From Hahellaceae bacterium (lineage in GTDB: Bacteria > Pseudomonadota > Gammaproteobacteria > Pseudomonadales > Oleiphilaceae): a stretch of 64,000 bases of DNA. Position numbers and translations under genes: made by a program. The notes under the pieces are model-generated. The model worked only from the letters and a program-made list of their open reading frames with translations. It was not told the DNA's origin and made no database searches. Below are positions 24,968-33,269 of the stretch, in pieces (the first letter of the stretch is position 1; each line of letters starts with the position of its first letter). Where the stretch lies: contig JADJWY010000024.1 in assembly GCA_016716085.1 (NCBI GenBank), positions 1-64,000 of the forward strand. Reading direction: 5' to 3'.

Positions 24968-27628
24968 TCAGCTGATAAATTTTTTCAATTCCGGCAGGCA
25001 GGAGCCACAATTGGTTCCGGCTTGCAGGCAGGCACCAATCGCTTCTACCGATGTCAGTTTTTGGGCTTTAACGGCTTGACGGATCGCCTCTTCGCCGACA
25101 TTGAAGCAGGCGCACACGGTTTTGCCGCCCGCGCTGGCCCCTTTGGGAGGCATGCCGGACAGGAGTGCCATCCGGTCGGCGGAACTCAGGTTGTCCTGAT
25201 TGAATAGTTTGTTGATCCAGGTGTGTTCGGGTAAGGCTTTGCGGGTGGCAAAGAAGACGCAAGCCACCAGCCGCTCAGACTGGATCAGGGCCAGGCGATG
25301 TTGTCCGGTATTTTCGTCATGGTATTCCAGGCATTCGTCTTCACTGTCGTCCGAGATGGGAAGTAAGCTGCGGAGCCATTCGACCGGCGTCTCCAGTGGG
25401 TTTGCGCCCGCCAGTTCGTAGCGGGCATAGCCATCGCCGCCGACCTTAACCCAGTAATCGCAGTCCGGCGCCGTTAACGGTGCTCGGGTGAACACAAAGG
25501 CATTCCAGGCTGTGGCCCATGGCCTGACGCTCGCGGGCGTATGTTTACTTTCAGGCTGGCCGGAATGGGGGTCTGTGATCGCATTAACGAGTGGGCCAAT
25601 GCGTCCCTGAGCACTGTTGGTATTGCCCCAGTGCATAGGGGCAAACAGGTTGCCGGGACGTTGCTCATCCGATATCCGCGCGCGTGCCAGAAGCGTTCCC
25701 GTCGCGGTGCTGACCTCGACCAGATCGCGCTCCTTAATTCCGCGGGGAAGGGCATCTGCCGGATGGATCTGGCAAAACGGCTCGTCGATGTGTTGGTTCA
25801 GTCGGGGGGCCAGTGAGGTACGTGTCATGGTGTGCCACTGGTCACGGATGCGCCCGGTATTGAGTACCAGCGGATACTCTGGACTCAATTCGCCTGCGGG
25901 CAATGCCGGGTCGATAGCCAGCATCTGCGCTTTGCGTGAGGGTGTGAAGAACTGGCCATCGCCAAACAGCCGATCCGTTCCCATGCCGTCCGCTGCGTAT
26001 ACGGGCCACTGAACCGGTTCCAGCTGGTTGTAGGCGTCTTCGGTTAACTGTGTCAAACCGGCCAGATTGAAATCACGCAGTCTCCCGTCCGGTGTGTTCT
26101 CGAAGGCAGACAGGGCCGCATGTTCAATAAAAATTGAATGGGCTGACTCGAATGGGAATGCGTCACGAAAACCCATACGTTGTGCAACCTGGGTAACGAT
26201 CCACCAGTCGGGTTTGGCCTCGGCATAAGAGGGCAGCAAGGCACGCTGGCGGGAAATTCGACGCTCGGAATTCGTTACCGTACCGTCTTTCTCACCCCAG
26301 CCCTGCGCAGGCAGAAGGATATGGGCGTAGGCGGTGGTATCGGTGTTTTCGATACAGTCCGACACGATCACCAGCGGACATTTTTTCAGGGCGGCAGCGA
26401 CCCGGTCGGCTTCGGGCATGCTGACCACGGGATTCGTACCGATGATCCAGATCGCCTTGATTTGGCCACGGTCGACCGCATCAAATAAATCGACCGCTTT
26501 CAGGCCGGGTTCCGTGGCCATCTGTGGGGCTGACCAGAAACGCCCGACGAGATCAATGTCGGCGGGATCGAAGTCGAGGTGAGCCGCAAGTTGGTTGGCC
26601 AGTCCGCCGACTTCGCGTCCGCCCATGGCATTGGGCTGCCCGGTCAGGGAAAAAGGCCCCATGCCCGGTTTGCCGATGCGACCGGTAGCCAGGTGGCAGT
26701 TAATAATCGCGTTAACCTTGTCGGAGCCGCTGCTGGACTGATTGATACCCTGGGAGTAGGCGGTCACTACGTTCGGTGTGCGCCGGAACCAATCAAAAAA
26801 CTGTGCGACGGATTCCTCCGGCAGGCCACACAGGCGTGCAACTTGCGTGGTATCGGGCGCAATGTCCAGCGCCTTGTTAAGTGCGGCACCAAAGCCCTCG
26901 ACATGATGTTCGAGAAAGGTAAAATCCAGGGCGACCTGGCGCGCGAGGTAGGCCAGCAAGCCCATAAACAGGAAGGCATCGGTGCCGGATTTCAGCCCCA
27001 GATGCAAATCCGCAATTTCGCAGGTATCCGTGCGTCGCGGGTCAATCACCACCACTTTCAGGTTGGGGCGTTTGGCCTTGGCCGCTTTGATGCGTTGGAA
27101 CAGAACCGGATGACACCAGGCGGTGTTGGAGCCGGTGAGAATGATCAGATCGGCGAGTTCCAGGTCTTCATAGCAGCCAGGTACGGTATCTGTGCCGAAG
27201 GCCCGTTTGTGGCCGACCACCGAAGACGACATGCAAAGGCGTGAATTGGTATCGACGTTGGCGCTACCGATAAAGCCCTTCATCAATTTGTTGGCGACGT
27301 AGTAGTCTTCGGTCAGCAGTTGGCCAGAGAGGTAAAACGCCACCGAGTTGGGGCCGTGGGCATCAATCGTTGACTGCCATCGGCCAGCGACTACGTCGAG
27401 GGCGGTTTCCCAATCGCTGGGGTGTCCGTCCACGCGAGGCGCAGCGAGGCGTCCCGTTTCGACCAGGGTTTCGGCGAGCGCCGTCCCCTTGGAACACAGA
27501 CGCCCCAGATTGGCCGGATGCGTTTTATCACCACTGATTCGGATCGCCGCACCCTCAGGGGTGGCGGCAATTCCACAGCCTACGCCACAGTAGGCGCAGG
27601 TCGTCTTGATCGTCGCTGATGCCGGCAT
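24968..27628 (-). CDS. nasA: Assimilatory nitrate reductase catalytic subunit
   Basis: 886 residues. The N-terminal [4Fe-4S] motif is TTCAYCGVGCGI with the fourth Cys in GRLCSKG. The Mo-bisPGD core has SRLCMSSVV, whose Cys is the predicted Mo ligand, VIDPRRTDTCEIAD and GTNPVVSMPEAD. The last 55 residues form a BFD-like [2Fe-2S] domain (VCACFNVGEEAI, CLQAGTNCGSCLPEL) that takes electrons, as in Klebsiella NasA and its kin. No Tat signal, so the enzyme is cytoplasmic. It is the third gene of nirB-nirD-nasA, 16 nt after nirD. Confidence 0.93.
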   Translation of the reverse strand: MPASATIKTTCAYCGVGCGIAATPEGAAIRISGDKTHPANLGRLCSKGTALAETLVETGRLAAPRVDGHPSDWETALDVVAGRWQSTIDAHGPNSVAFYLSGQLLTEDYYVANKLMKGFIGSANVDTNSRLCMSSSVVGHKRAFGTDTVPGCYEDLELADLIILTGSNTAWCHPVLFQRIKAAKAKRPNLKVVVIDPRRTDTCEIADLHLGLKSGTDAFLFMGLLAYLARQVALDFTFLEHHVEGFGAALNKALDIAPDTTQVARLCGLPEESVAQFFDWFRRTPNVVTAYSQGINQSSSGSDKVNAIINCHLATGRIGKPGMGPFSLTGQPNAMGGREVGGLANQLAAHLDFDPADIDLVGRFWSAPQMATEPGLKAVDLFDAVDRGQIKAIWIIGTNPVVSMPEADRVAAALKKCPLVIVSDCIENTDTTAYAHILLPAQGWGEKDGTVTNSERRISRQRALLPSYAEAKPDWWIVTQVAQRMGFRDAFPFESAHSIFIEHAALSAFENTPDGRLRDFNLAGLTQLTEDAYNQLEPVQWPVYAADGMGTDRLFGDGQFFTPSRKAQMLAIDPALPAGELSPEYPLVLNTGRIRDQWHTMTRTSLAPRLNQHIDEPFCQIHPADALPRGIKERDLVEVSTATGTLLARARISDEQRPGNLFAPMHWGNTNSAQGRIGPLVNAITDPHSGQPESKHTPASVRPWATAWNAFVFTRAPLTAPDCDYWVKVGGDGYARYELAGANPLETPVEWLRSLLPISDDSEDECLEYHDENTGQHRLALIQSERLVACVFFATRKALPEHTWINKLFNQDNLSSADRMALLSGMPPKGASAGGKTVCACFNVGEEAIRQAVKAQKLTSVEAIGACLQAGTNCGSCLPELKKFIS

Positions 27629-27644
27629 GCCGTATCCTCGTCTT

Positions 27645-27962
27645 TCAACCCTTGTTCAACGAAAAATAAACGCTGGTACCTTCCATTTTGGTTTTGTAAG
27701 TGGCTGTGCAGCCCGTATCAAAACCCTGGGCCTCGCCGTCTTCCAGGCTGATCACCCAGTTGTGCAGGGGGCAGGTCACCCGGCTGCCGTGCACGATGCC
27801 CTGAGACAATGCACCGCCTTTGTGCGGGCATTTATCGCGCAGGGCGAAAACCTGATCATCACGGGTACGAAAAATGGCGACGTCACCGTTGGGCGTGGAG
27901 ACAACGCGCGCGCCCATCTGGGGAATATCATTCAGGTCGCCGACCGCTATCCAATCTGACAT
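27645..27962 (-). CDS. nirD: Nitrite reductase small subunit (Rieske-like)
   Basis: 105 residues. The Rieske [2Fe-2S] pattern is CPHKGG and CPLHNW, with flanking FALRDK and VISLEDGEA, as in NirD proteins that keep the cluster. It pairs with NirB in NADH-dependent reduction of nitrite to ammonium. Lies 31 nt after nirB. Confidence 0.92.
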   Translation of the reverse strand: MSDWIAVGDLNDIPQMGARVVSTPNGDVAIFRTRDDQVFALRDKCPHKGGALSQGIVHGSRVTCPLHNWVISLEDGEAQGFDTGCTATYKTKMEGTSVYFSLNKG

Positions 27963-27993
27963 GTGTATTTGCTCCTGTAATAAAGTCTAGTAC

Positions 27994-30447
27994 TTACTGA
28001 ACGGTTGTCAGCGGGATAAATTCAAATTGCTCGACCGCCTGTGATGCGCGCTCAGCCCATGGATCGACCTGCGCGTGTTTCTGCGATTCGAGGAAGCGCT
28101 CATGGTAAGCGCGGCGCTGCTCGGGGTTGTCGACCAGCTCTGCCTTGATGGCAGAAAGTCCAACCCGCTCGATCCAGGGCGCGGTTCGCTCATTGTGGCG
28201 ACCTTGCTCACGGTACATCTGCATAAAGGCGCCTGCGTATTCCATGACTTCAGCATCGCTGGTGACTTTGACCAGGAAGTCGCACACCCGAACTTTCATA
28301 CCGCCGTTACCACCGACATACAGTTCCCAGCCGGAATCGACCGCAACCACCCCGAAGTCCTTGATGGTCGCTTCTGCACAGTTACGTGGGCAGCCTGACA
28401 CCGCAAACTTGACCTTGGCCGGTGTCCACGAGCCCCAGGTCATTTTTTCCAAAGCAATCCCCATGCCGGTTGAATCCTGGGTGCCGAAACGGCAGTACTC
28501 GGATCCCACGCAGGTTTTAACTGTCCGTAGCGCCTTACCGTAGGCGTGGCCTGAGACCATGCCCGCATCATTCAGATCTTTCCAGATGTGGGGCAGGTCT
28601 TCTTTCTTCACGCCCAGCAAGTCAATACGCTGACCGCCGGTCACTTTGACGCAGGGCACCTGATACTTGTCCGCTGCATCGGCAATTGCACGCAGTTCAG
28701 AGGGGGTTGTGACACCACCCCACATCCGGGGTACAACACTGTAGGTGTTGTCTTTCTGAATGTTGGCGTGCACACGCTCGTTAATGAATCGGCTCCTTGA
28801 ATCATCGACTTTTTCGGTCGGCCACGCGCAGACCAGGTAGTAGTTGATCGCAGGGCGGCACACATGGCAGCCGTCAGCGGTTTTCCATTCCAGCACCCTG
28901 GCGACGTCGTGGAAGGTTTTGAGCTTGCTATCAACAATCGCCGCTCTGACCGTATCATGGCCTTTATCCGTACAGCGACAGATGGCCTTCTCGGAAGGGG
29001 TCGCATTGTAGTTACCACCGACCGTGGCGACAAGGATTTGTTCAACCAATCCGGTACAGGAACCGCAAGAAGCCGAGGCTTTGGTTGCGGCGCGTACATC
29101 GTCCAGCGTAAAGAGCTTTTTGCTGGTGATGGCCTTGACGATGTCGCCTTTGCAGACCCCGTTACAGCCGCACACTTCCGCCTCATCAGGCATACTGACG
29201 GCGGTGTTGACGCCCTGGTGACCCGCATCACCTTTGGCATGTTGACCAAACAGCAGGGTGTCGCGGAAATCAGCAATGCTGGTCTTTTCGCGCATCAGCT
29301 GGAAATACCATGAGCCTTCGACGGTATCACCGTACAGCACGGCGCCCAGAATCTTGTCGTCTTTGACGACGACCTTTTTGTAGATACCTTTTTTCGGATC
29401 CTGAAAAACGATACTTTCGCTATCATTCTCACCCAGGAAGTTACCGGCACTGAACAGATCAACGCCGGTGACCTTGAGCTTGGTCGAGACTTCCTTGTTC
29501 TTGTAGATGCCAATCCCGTAGTTCGCGAGGTGGTTCGCACAGACTTTGGCCTGATCCCAGATAGGGGCGACCAGGCCGAACAGCTCGCCACGGTGCTGGA
29601 TACATTCACCCACCGCGTAAACGCTGGGGTCGTAAGTCTGCAGCGTATCGTTTACAACGATGCCGCGCTCACAGTAAATCCCGACATGCTGGGCCAGGGT
29701 GGTATTGGGACGAATCCCCGCCGCCATCACCACCAGGTCTGCTGGCAGCGTCTCGCCAGTATCGAACTTGATGGATTTAACATGCATGTGCTCGTCACCT
29801 TCGAAGCACACGGTGTTGGCTGACATACGGAAGTCCATCCCACGGCTTTCCAATTCTTTCTGCAACAGTTCGGCAGCGGCGGCATCCAGCTGACGGTTCA
29901 TGAGGACGGGCAGGTTGTGGACGACGGTGACATGCATCCCTTGCTTGAGCAATCCGTTGGCGGCTTCGAGGCCCAGCAAACCGCCGCCAATGACGATGGC
30001 ATGACGCTTTTTCGCCGCCGCGACAGCAATCATGGTTTCGACATCCTGAATGTCCCGGAAGGTAATGACGCCTTTCAGGTCTTTGCCGGGAACCGGGATG
30101 ATGAAGGGGTTGGATCCGGTTGCCAGGAGCAGTTTGTCGTAGGGTGCTTCTGTTCCATCCTTGCCGTAGACAATCTTGCGCTTACGGTCGATTCGTACGA
30201 CCTCTTTTTCTTTGCCTGCGTGCAGGGTGATTTCGTTCTGGGTATACCAGTCAAAGTCGTTGATCATGATGTCCTGCTGGGTTTTTTCACCGGCCAGCAG
30301 AGGGGAAAGCATGATTCGGTTGTAGTTGCCATGAGGTTCCGCACCGAAGACAGTGATGTTGTACTTATCCGGTGCGATCTTCAGTAGTTCTTCGACGGTT
30401 CTCATGCCGGCCATGCCATTGCCGACGACTACTAAGGATTGTTTCAT
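27994..30447 (-). CDS. nirB: Nitrite reductase [NAD(P)H] large subunit
   Basis: 817 residues. Domains in order: FAD/NAD(P)-binding oxidoreductase (VVVGNGMAGMRTVEELL; NAD site AIVIGGGLLGLEAANGL), two BFD-like [2Fe-2S] segments (VCGCNGVCKGDI about 420, CRCTDKGHDTV about 485), and the sulfite/nitrite reductase siroheme domain with CVGSEYCRFG and SGCPRNCAEA, whose four Cys hold the [4Fe-4S]-siroheme centre. It reduces nitrite to ammonium in the cytoplasm. A sigma-54 promoter at 30492-30507 and an NtrC site at 30583-30599 precede it. Confidence 0.94.
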   Translation of the reverse strand: MKQSLVVVGNGMAGMRTVEELLKIAPDKYNITVFGAEPHGNYNRIMLSPLLAGEKTQQDIMINDFDWYTQNEITLHAGKEKEVVRIDRKRKIVYGKDGTEAPYDKLLLATGSNPFIIPVPGKDLKGVITFRDIQDVETMIAVAAAKKRHAIVIGGGLLGLEAANGLLKQGMHVTVVHNLPVLMNRQLDAAAAELLQKELESRGMDFRMSANTVCFEGDEHMHVKSIKFDTGETLPADLVVMAAGIRPNTTLAQHVGIYCERGIVVNDTLQTYDPSVYAVGECIQHRGELFGLVAPIWDQAKVCANHLANYGIGIYKNKEVSTKLKVTGVDLFSAGNFLGENDSESIVFQDPKKGIYKKVVVKDDKILGAVLYGDTVEGSWYFQLMREKTSIADFRDTLLFGQHAKGDAGHQGVNTAVSMPDEAEVCGCNGVCKGDIVKAITSKKLFTLDDVRAATKASASCGSCTGLVEQILVATVGGNYNATPSEKAICRCTDKGHDTVRAAIVDSKLKTFHDVARVLEWKTADGCHVCRPAINYYLVCAWPTEKVDDSRSRFINERVHANIQKDNTYSVVPRMWGGVTTPSELRAIADAADKYQVPCVKVTGGQRIDLLGVKKEDLPHIWKDLNDAGMVSGHAYGKALRTVKTCVGSEYCRFGTQDSTGMGIALEKMTWGSWTPAKVKFAVSGCPRNCAEATIKDFGVVAVDSGWELYVGGNGGMKVRVCDFLVKVTSDAEVMEYAGAFMQMYREQGRHNERTAPWIERVGLSAIKAELVDNPEQRRAYHERFLESQKHAQVDPWAERASQAVEQFEFIPLTTVQ

Positions 30448-30491
30448 GGTGCTTCCCTCGGGATGATGTAATGTGCAGATGCCCGGACATA

Positions 30492-30507
30492 AGCAAAAGC
30501 AAGGCCA
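30492..30507 (-). promoter_or_regulatory. Sigma-54 (-24/-12) promoter of nirBD-nasA
   Basis: On the minus strand TGGCCTTGCTTTTGCT has the invariant GG (30506-30505) and GC (30494-30493) exactly 10 nt apart, fitting TGGCAC-N5-TTGCW well at TGGC and TTGCT. It predicts a start near 30482 and a leader of about 35 nt before nirB. Confidence 0.82.
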
Positions 30508-30582
30508 TGTTATTTAAGTGTATGAAATATATGGAAGCGCTGGTTTGTTCTCGGCGGCGAGGAGTGATTGTTAAGGATAAAA

Positions 30583-30599
30583 CGAACCATAATGGTGCG
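30583..30599. promoter_or_regulatory. NtrC-type enhancer upstream of nirB
   Basis: On the minus strand CGCACCATTATGGTTCG matches the NtrC palindrome GCACC-N5-GGTGC at nine of ten core positions. Its centre is about 109 bp upstream of the predicted start, the usual NtrC distance. Further half-sites (ggtgc) occur at 30600-30690, partly inside the end of the PhzF-like gene's flank. Confidence 0.75.
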
Positions 30600-30684
30600 T
30601 TCTGCGCAGATCGGGTGCGCGTGTTGTGCGCTTTGGTGGTGCTTTGGCGTGCGTTGGGTGCGACCTTATTTGGTGCGTGCGAAC

Positions 30685-31485
30685 TCAGGCGTCTCCGGGT
30701 AGGTGGATGAAGCCTTCAAGGTAGAGCTGTGCTTTGCCGCTAATAATGACATGACTTCCACGATATTGGCAGAGGAGTTCACCGCCACGGGCAGAGAGCT
30801 GTCGCGCGTCGAGATCCAGCTTGCCTAATTTGGGGCTCCAGTAAGGCGTCAGCGTGCAGTGGGCGGATCCGGTCACGGGGTCTTCGGGAATGCCGACGGA
30901 GGGCGCGAAGAAGCGCGAGACAAAATCACAGTGCTTGCCGGGTGCGGTGATAATCAGGCCGAGCACATTCAGTTGGTTGATGAGTGCGAAGTCCGGTTTG
31001 AAGTGAGCAACCTCGTCTTCGCTGTTCAACACCACCATGATGTCCCGGGCCTTGAGTATTTCAACCGGTTTTAACGGATGGATTACTTTCAGTAAGGCCG
31101 CATCGGGTGTGTATGGCTGGCCTTCGCGACTGGGAAAGATCATCGCATACATGTCTTTCTGGCTGCGGGTCACTTCCAGTTGGCCGCTGCGGGTGTGGAA
31201 AAGCAGTCGGGAGCCACGGAAGTTCTCGAGCTCATAGAGTACGTAGGCGGTCGCCAGGGTTGCGTGGCCGCACAGGTCCACTTCGGCTTCCGGGGTAAAC
31301 CAGCGAAGGTCAAACCCATTCGTGCGAGGCACATAAAAAGCCGTTTCAGAAAGACAGTTCTCGGCAGCGATGTTTTGCAGGGTGGCGTCGTTCAGCCAGT
31401 CGTCCAGGCGGCACACACCGGCGGGATTGCCACTGAAAACCTGTGAGGTGAAAGCATCGACTTGGTAGAAGCGGTGTTTGCTCAT
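30685..31485 (-). CDS. PhzF family isomerase/epimerase-like protein
   Basis: 266 residues. The PhzF fold is shown by YQVDAFTSQVFSGNPAGVC, the catalytic Glu region AAENCLSETAF, CGHATLATAYVL and the second-half DPVTGSAHCTL. Most members have no known substrate; PhzF itself isomerises a phenazine precursor. It sits between the two nitrogen operons and shares the 307-nt gap with the transporter, but the NtrC/sigma-54 sites there face the transporter. Confidence 0.88.
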   Translation of the reverse strand: MSKHRFYQVDAFTSQVFSGNPAGVCRLDDWLNDATLQNIAAENCLSETAFYVPRTNGFDLRWFTPEAEVDLCGHATLATAYVLYELENFRGSRLLFHTRSGQLEVTRSQKDMYAMIFPSREGQPYTPDAALLKVIHPLKPVEILKARDIMVVLNSEDEVAHFKPDFALINQLNVLGLIITAPGKHCDFVSRFFAPSVGIPEDPVTGSAHCTLTPYWSPKLGKLDLDARQLSARGGELLCQYRGSHVIISGKAQLYLEGFIHLPGDA

Positions 31486-31646
31486 GCGGACGGGCTCGCT
31501 CTGGCGTTAGTGCTTGAAGTATATGCGATACCGGATGAATCTCTAGTGGCGGTTGTGTTTGATGGGTGGAGGAGGCCTGTGTTTTGGTCTGTCTTTTTTT
31601 GGTGCTTGCAGTTGCATGAGCTACTTTTCAGGGTGCGCTCGCGGTG

Positions 31647-31680
31647 CGCACCAAAATGGCAAAAGCACCAAAATGGTGCA
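31647..31680. promoter_or_regulatory. Tandem NtrC-type sites upstream of the nitrate transporter
   Basis: agcaccaaaatggtgca at 31664-31680 is a perfect GCACC-N5-GGTGC palindrome. Directly next to it, 31647-31663 (cgcaccaaaatggcaaa) has one good half. Their centres are about 100 and 117 bp upstream of the start predicted from the sigma-54 site at 31745-31760, as expected for NtrC enhancers. Confidence 0.82.
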
Positions 31681-31744
31681 ATGCGGTCGTTTTGGGTGGC
31701 GCCTTTGTTCATTAACCTATTGTAAAATAAGGTTAAAGTGTTCG

Positions 31745-31760
31745 TGGTGCTAATCTTGCT
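31745..31760 (+). promoter_or_regulatory. Sigma-54 (-24/-12) promoter of the narK-like/kinase operon
   Basis: tggtgctaatcttgct has GG (31746-31747) and GC (31758-31759) exactly 10 nt apart and the good TTGCT -12 element. It predicts a start near 31771, about 21 nt before ATG 31793. Confidence 0.82.
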
Positions 31761-31792
31761 AAACTGAATCGTCAACAGCCTGGAACCTATCT

Positions 31793-33268
31793 ATGTCTAC
31801 TCAAACCGAAAAATTCAACCTCTTTGCCTTCCATGGCAAGATGAAGATCCTGCATTTGAGCTGGATGGCTTTTTTTATCACCTTCTTTATATGGTTCAAC
31901 CATGCCCCCATGTTACAGGCAATCGCCAAGACCTTGGGTTTGACGCCACAGGAAATTAAAACCCTGCTGATTCTCAATGTGGCACTGACGATTCCGGCGC
32001 GCATCATCATCGGGATGCTGACTGATCGCCTGGGGCCGCGTGTGGTCTATTCAACACTGCTAGCCGTGTGCTCGATTCCCTGCTTTATGTTTGCCATGGC
32101 TGACAGCTTTGTGCAGGCGGCGATTGCCCGTTTCCTGATCGGCTTTATCGGTGCCGGATTCGTGATCGGCATTCGTATGGTCAGTGAATGGTTTCCGGCT
32201 AAAGAGCTGGGCACCGCGGAAGGTATTTATGGGGGCTGGGGTAACTTTGGTTCCGCTGCTGCGGCCATGGTGTTGCCAGCCCTGGCGCTCTGGTTGGGTG
32301 GTGATGAGGGCTGGCGCTACGCGATTGGCCTGACCGGGGTAATGAGTCTCGTCTTCTCTGTGATCTACTACAAGAATGTCTCGGATACACCCAAAGGCTC
32401 GACTTACTTCAAGCCGAAGCGTACCGGCGGATTGGAAGTGACGAGTAAGGGCGATTTCTTCTTCCTGCTGCTGATGAAGTTGCCGCTGTATGGTGCGCTG
32501 GCACTGCTGGTATGGAAGTTGGCTGGCCCGGCAATTGGTCTGCTGTCTGAGACTCAGGCCTTGCTGTGCTACGTGGGCCTGGTCGTTCTGATGGCCTATG
32601 ATTTCTGGCATGTCTGGCAGATCAACCGCCATATCTTCAGCAAGCCTGTGCCTGAAATGCATCAGTACAAGTTCAAGCAGGTTGCCGTGCTGAATGTACT
32701 GTATTTTGCGACGTTTGGTTCAGAGCTGGCCGTCGTGTCTATGTTGCCCCTGTTTTTTGCCGAGACCTTTACGCTGGATCCGGTCAAAGCCGGTCTGGTC
32801 GCTTCGGCCTATGCCTTTATGAACCTGATGTCGCGTCCGGGGGGGGGCTGGTTATCGGACCGTTTTGGCCGTAAATCAACGCTGCTGATTCTGACGGCAG
32901 GTTTGGCCCTGGGCTACGGGCTGATGGGCCTGGTGGACAGTTCCTGGCCACTGGTTCTCGCCGTTATTGCGGCCATGGCGTGCTCCTTCTTTGTTCAGGC
33001 AGGTGAGGGCGCGGTCTTTGCGGTGGTTCCCTTGATTCAGCGTCGTCTGACCGGCCAGATTGCCGGGATGACCGGTGCCTACGGTAACGTGGGTGCGGTG
33101 GTCTACCTGACCGTATTGAGCTTTGTCGACTATTCGACCTTCTTCTTTGTCATCGCGGCCACCGCCGTGGTCGGCTTCATTGCCTTGCTGTTCCTTGAAG
33201 AGCCCAAAGGGCATATGGCGGAAGTGAATGAAGACGGATCGGTTGCCTTGATTAACGTAGGGCATTGA
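31793..33268 (+). CDS. NarK/NasA-type nitrate/nitrite transporter (MFS)
   Basis: 491 residues with twelve predicted helices. The N-half signature RIIIGMLTDRLGPRVVY is the MFS loop 2-3 motif; GFIGAGFVIGIRMVSEWF and GIYGGWGNFGSAAAAM carry the Arg and the Gly/Asn nitrate-signature region of the NNP family, repeated in the C-half as GMTGAYGNVGAVVYL. It imports nitrate for assimilation, judged by the NtrC/sigma-54 promoter and neighbours. An insertion of about 60 residues with extra helices lies between the halves. Confidence 0.9.
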   Translation: MSTQTEKFNLFAFHGKMKILHLSWMAFFITFFIWFNHAPMLQAIAKTLGLTPQEIKTLLILNVALTIPARIIIGMLTDRLGPRVVYSTLLAVCSIPCFMFAMADSFVQAAIARFLIGFIGAGFVIGIRMVSEWFPAKELGTAEGIYGGWGNFGSAAAAMVLPALALWLGGDEGWRYAIGLTGVMSLVFSVIYYKNVSDTPKGSTYFKPKRTGGLEVTSKGDFFFLLLMKLPLYGALALLVWKLAGPAIGLLSETQALLCYVGLVVLMAYDFWHVWQINRHIFSKPVPEMHQYKFKQVAVLNVLYFATFGSELAVVSMLPLFFAETFTLDPVKAGLVASAYAFMNLMSRPGGGWLSDRFGRKSTLLILTAGLALGYGLMGLVDSSWPLVLAVIAAMACSFFVQAGEGAVFAVVPLIQRRLTGQIAGMTGAYGNVGAVVYLTVLSFVDYSTFFFVIAATAVVGFIALLFLEEPKGHMAEVNEDGSVALINVGH

Positions 33269-33269
33269 G

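Noticed and set aside
30664..30690. Second NtrC site upstream of nirB
   Set aside because: Half-sites are spaced by six, not five, and the second half is poor.
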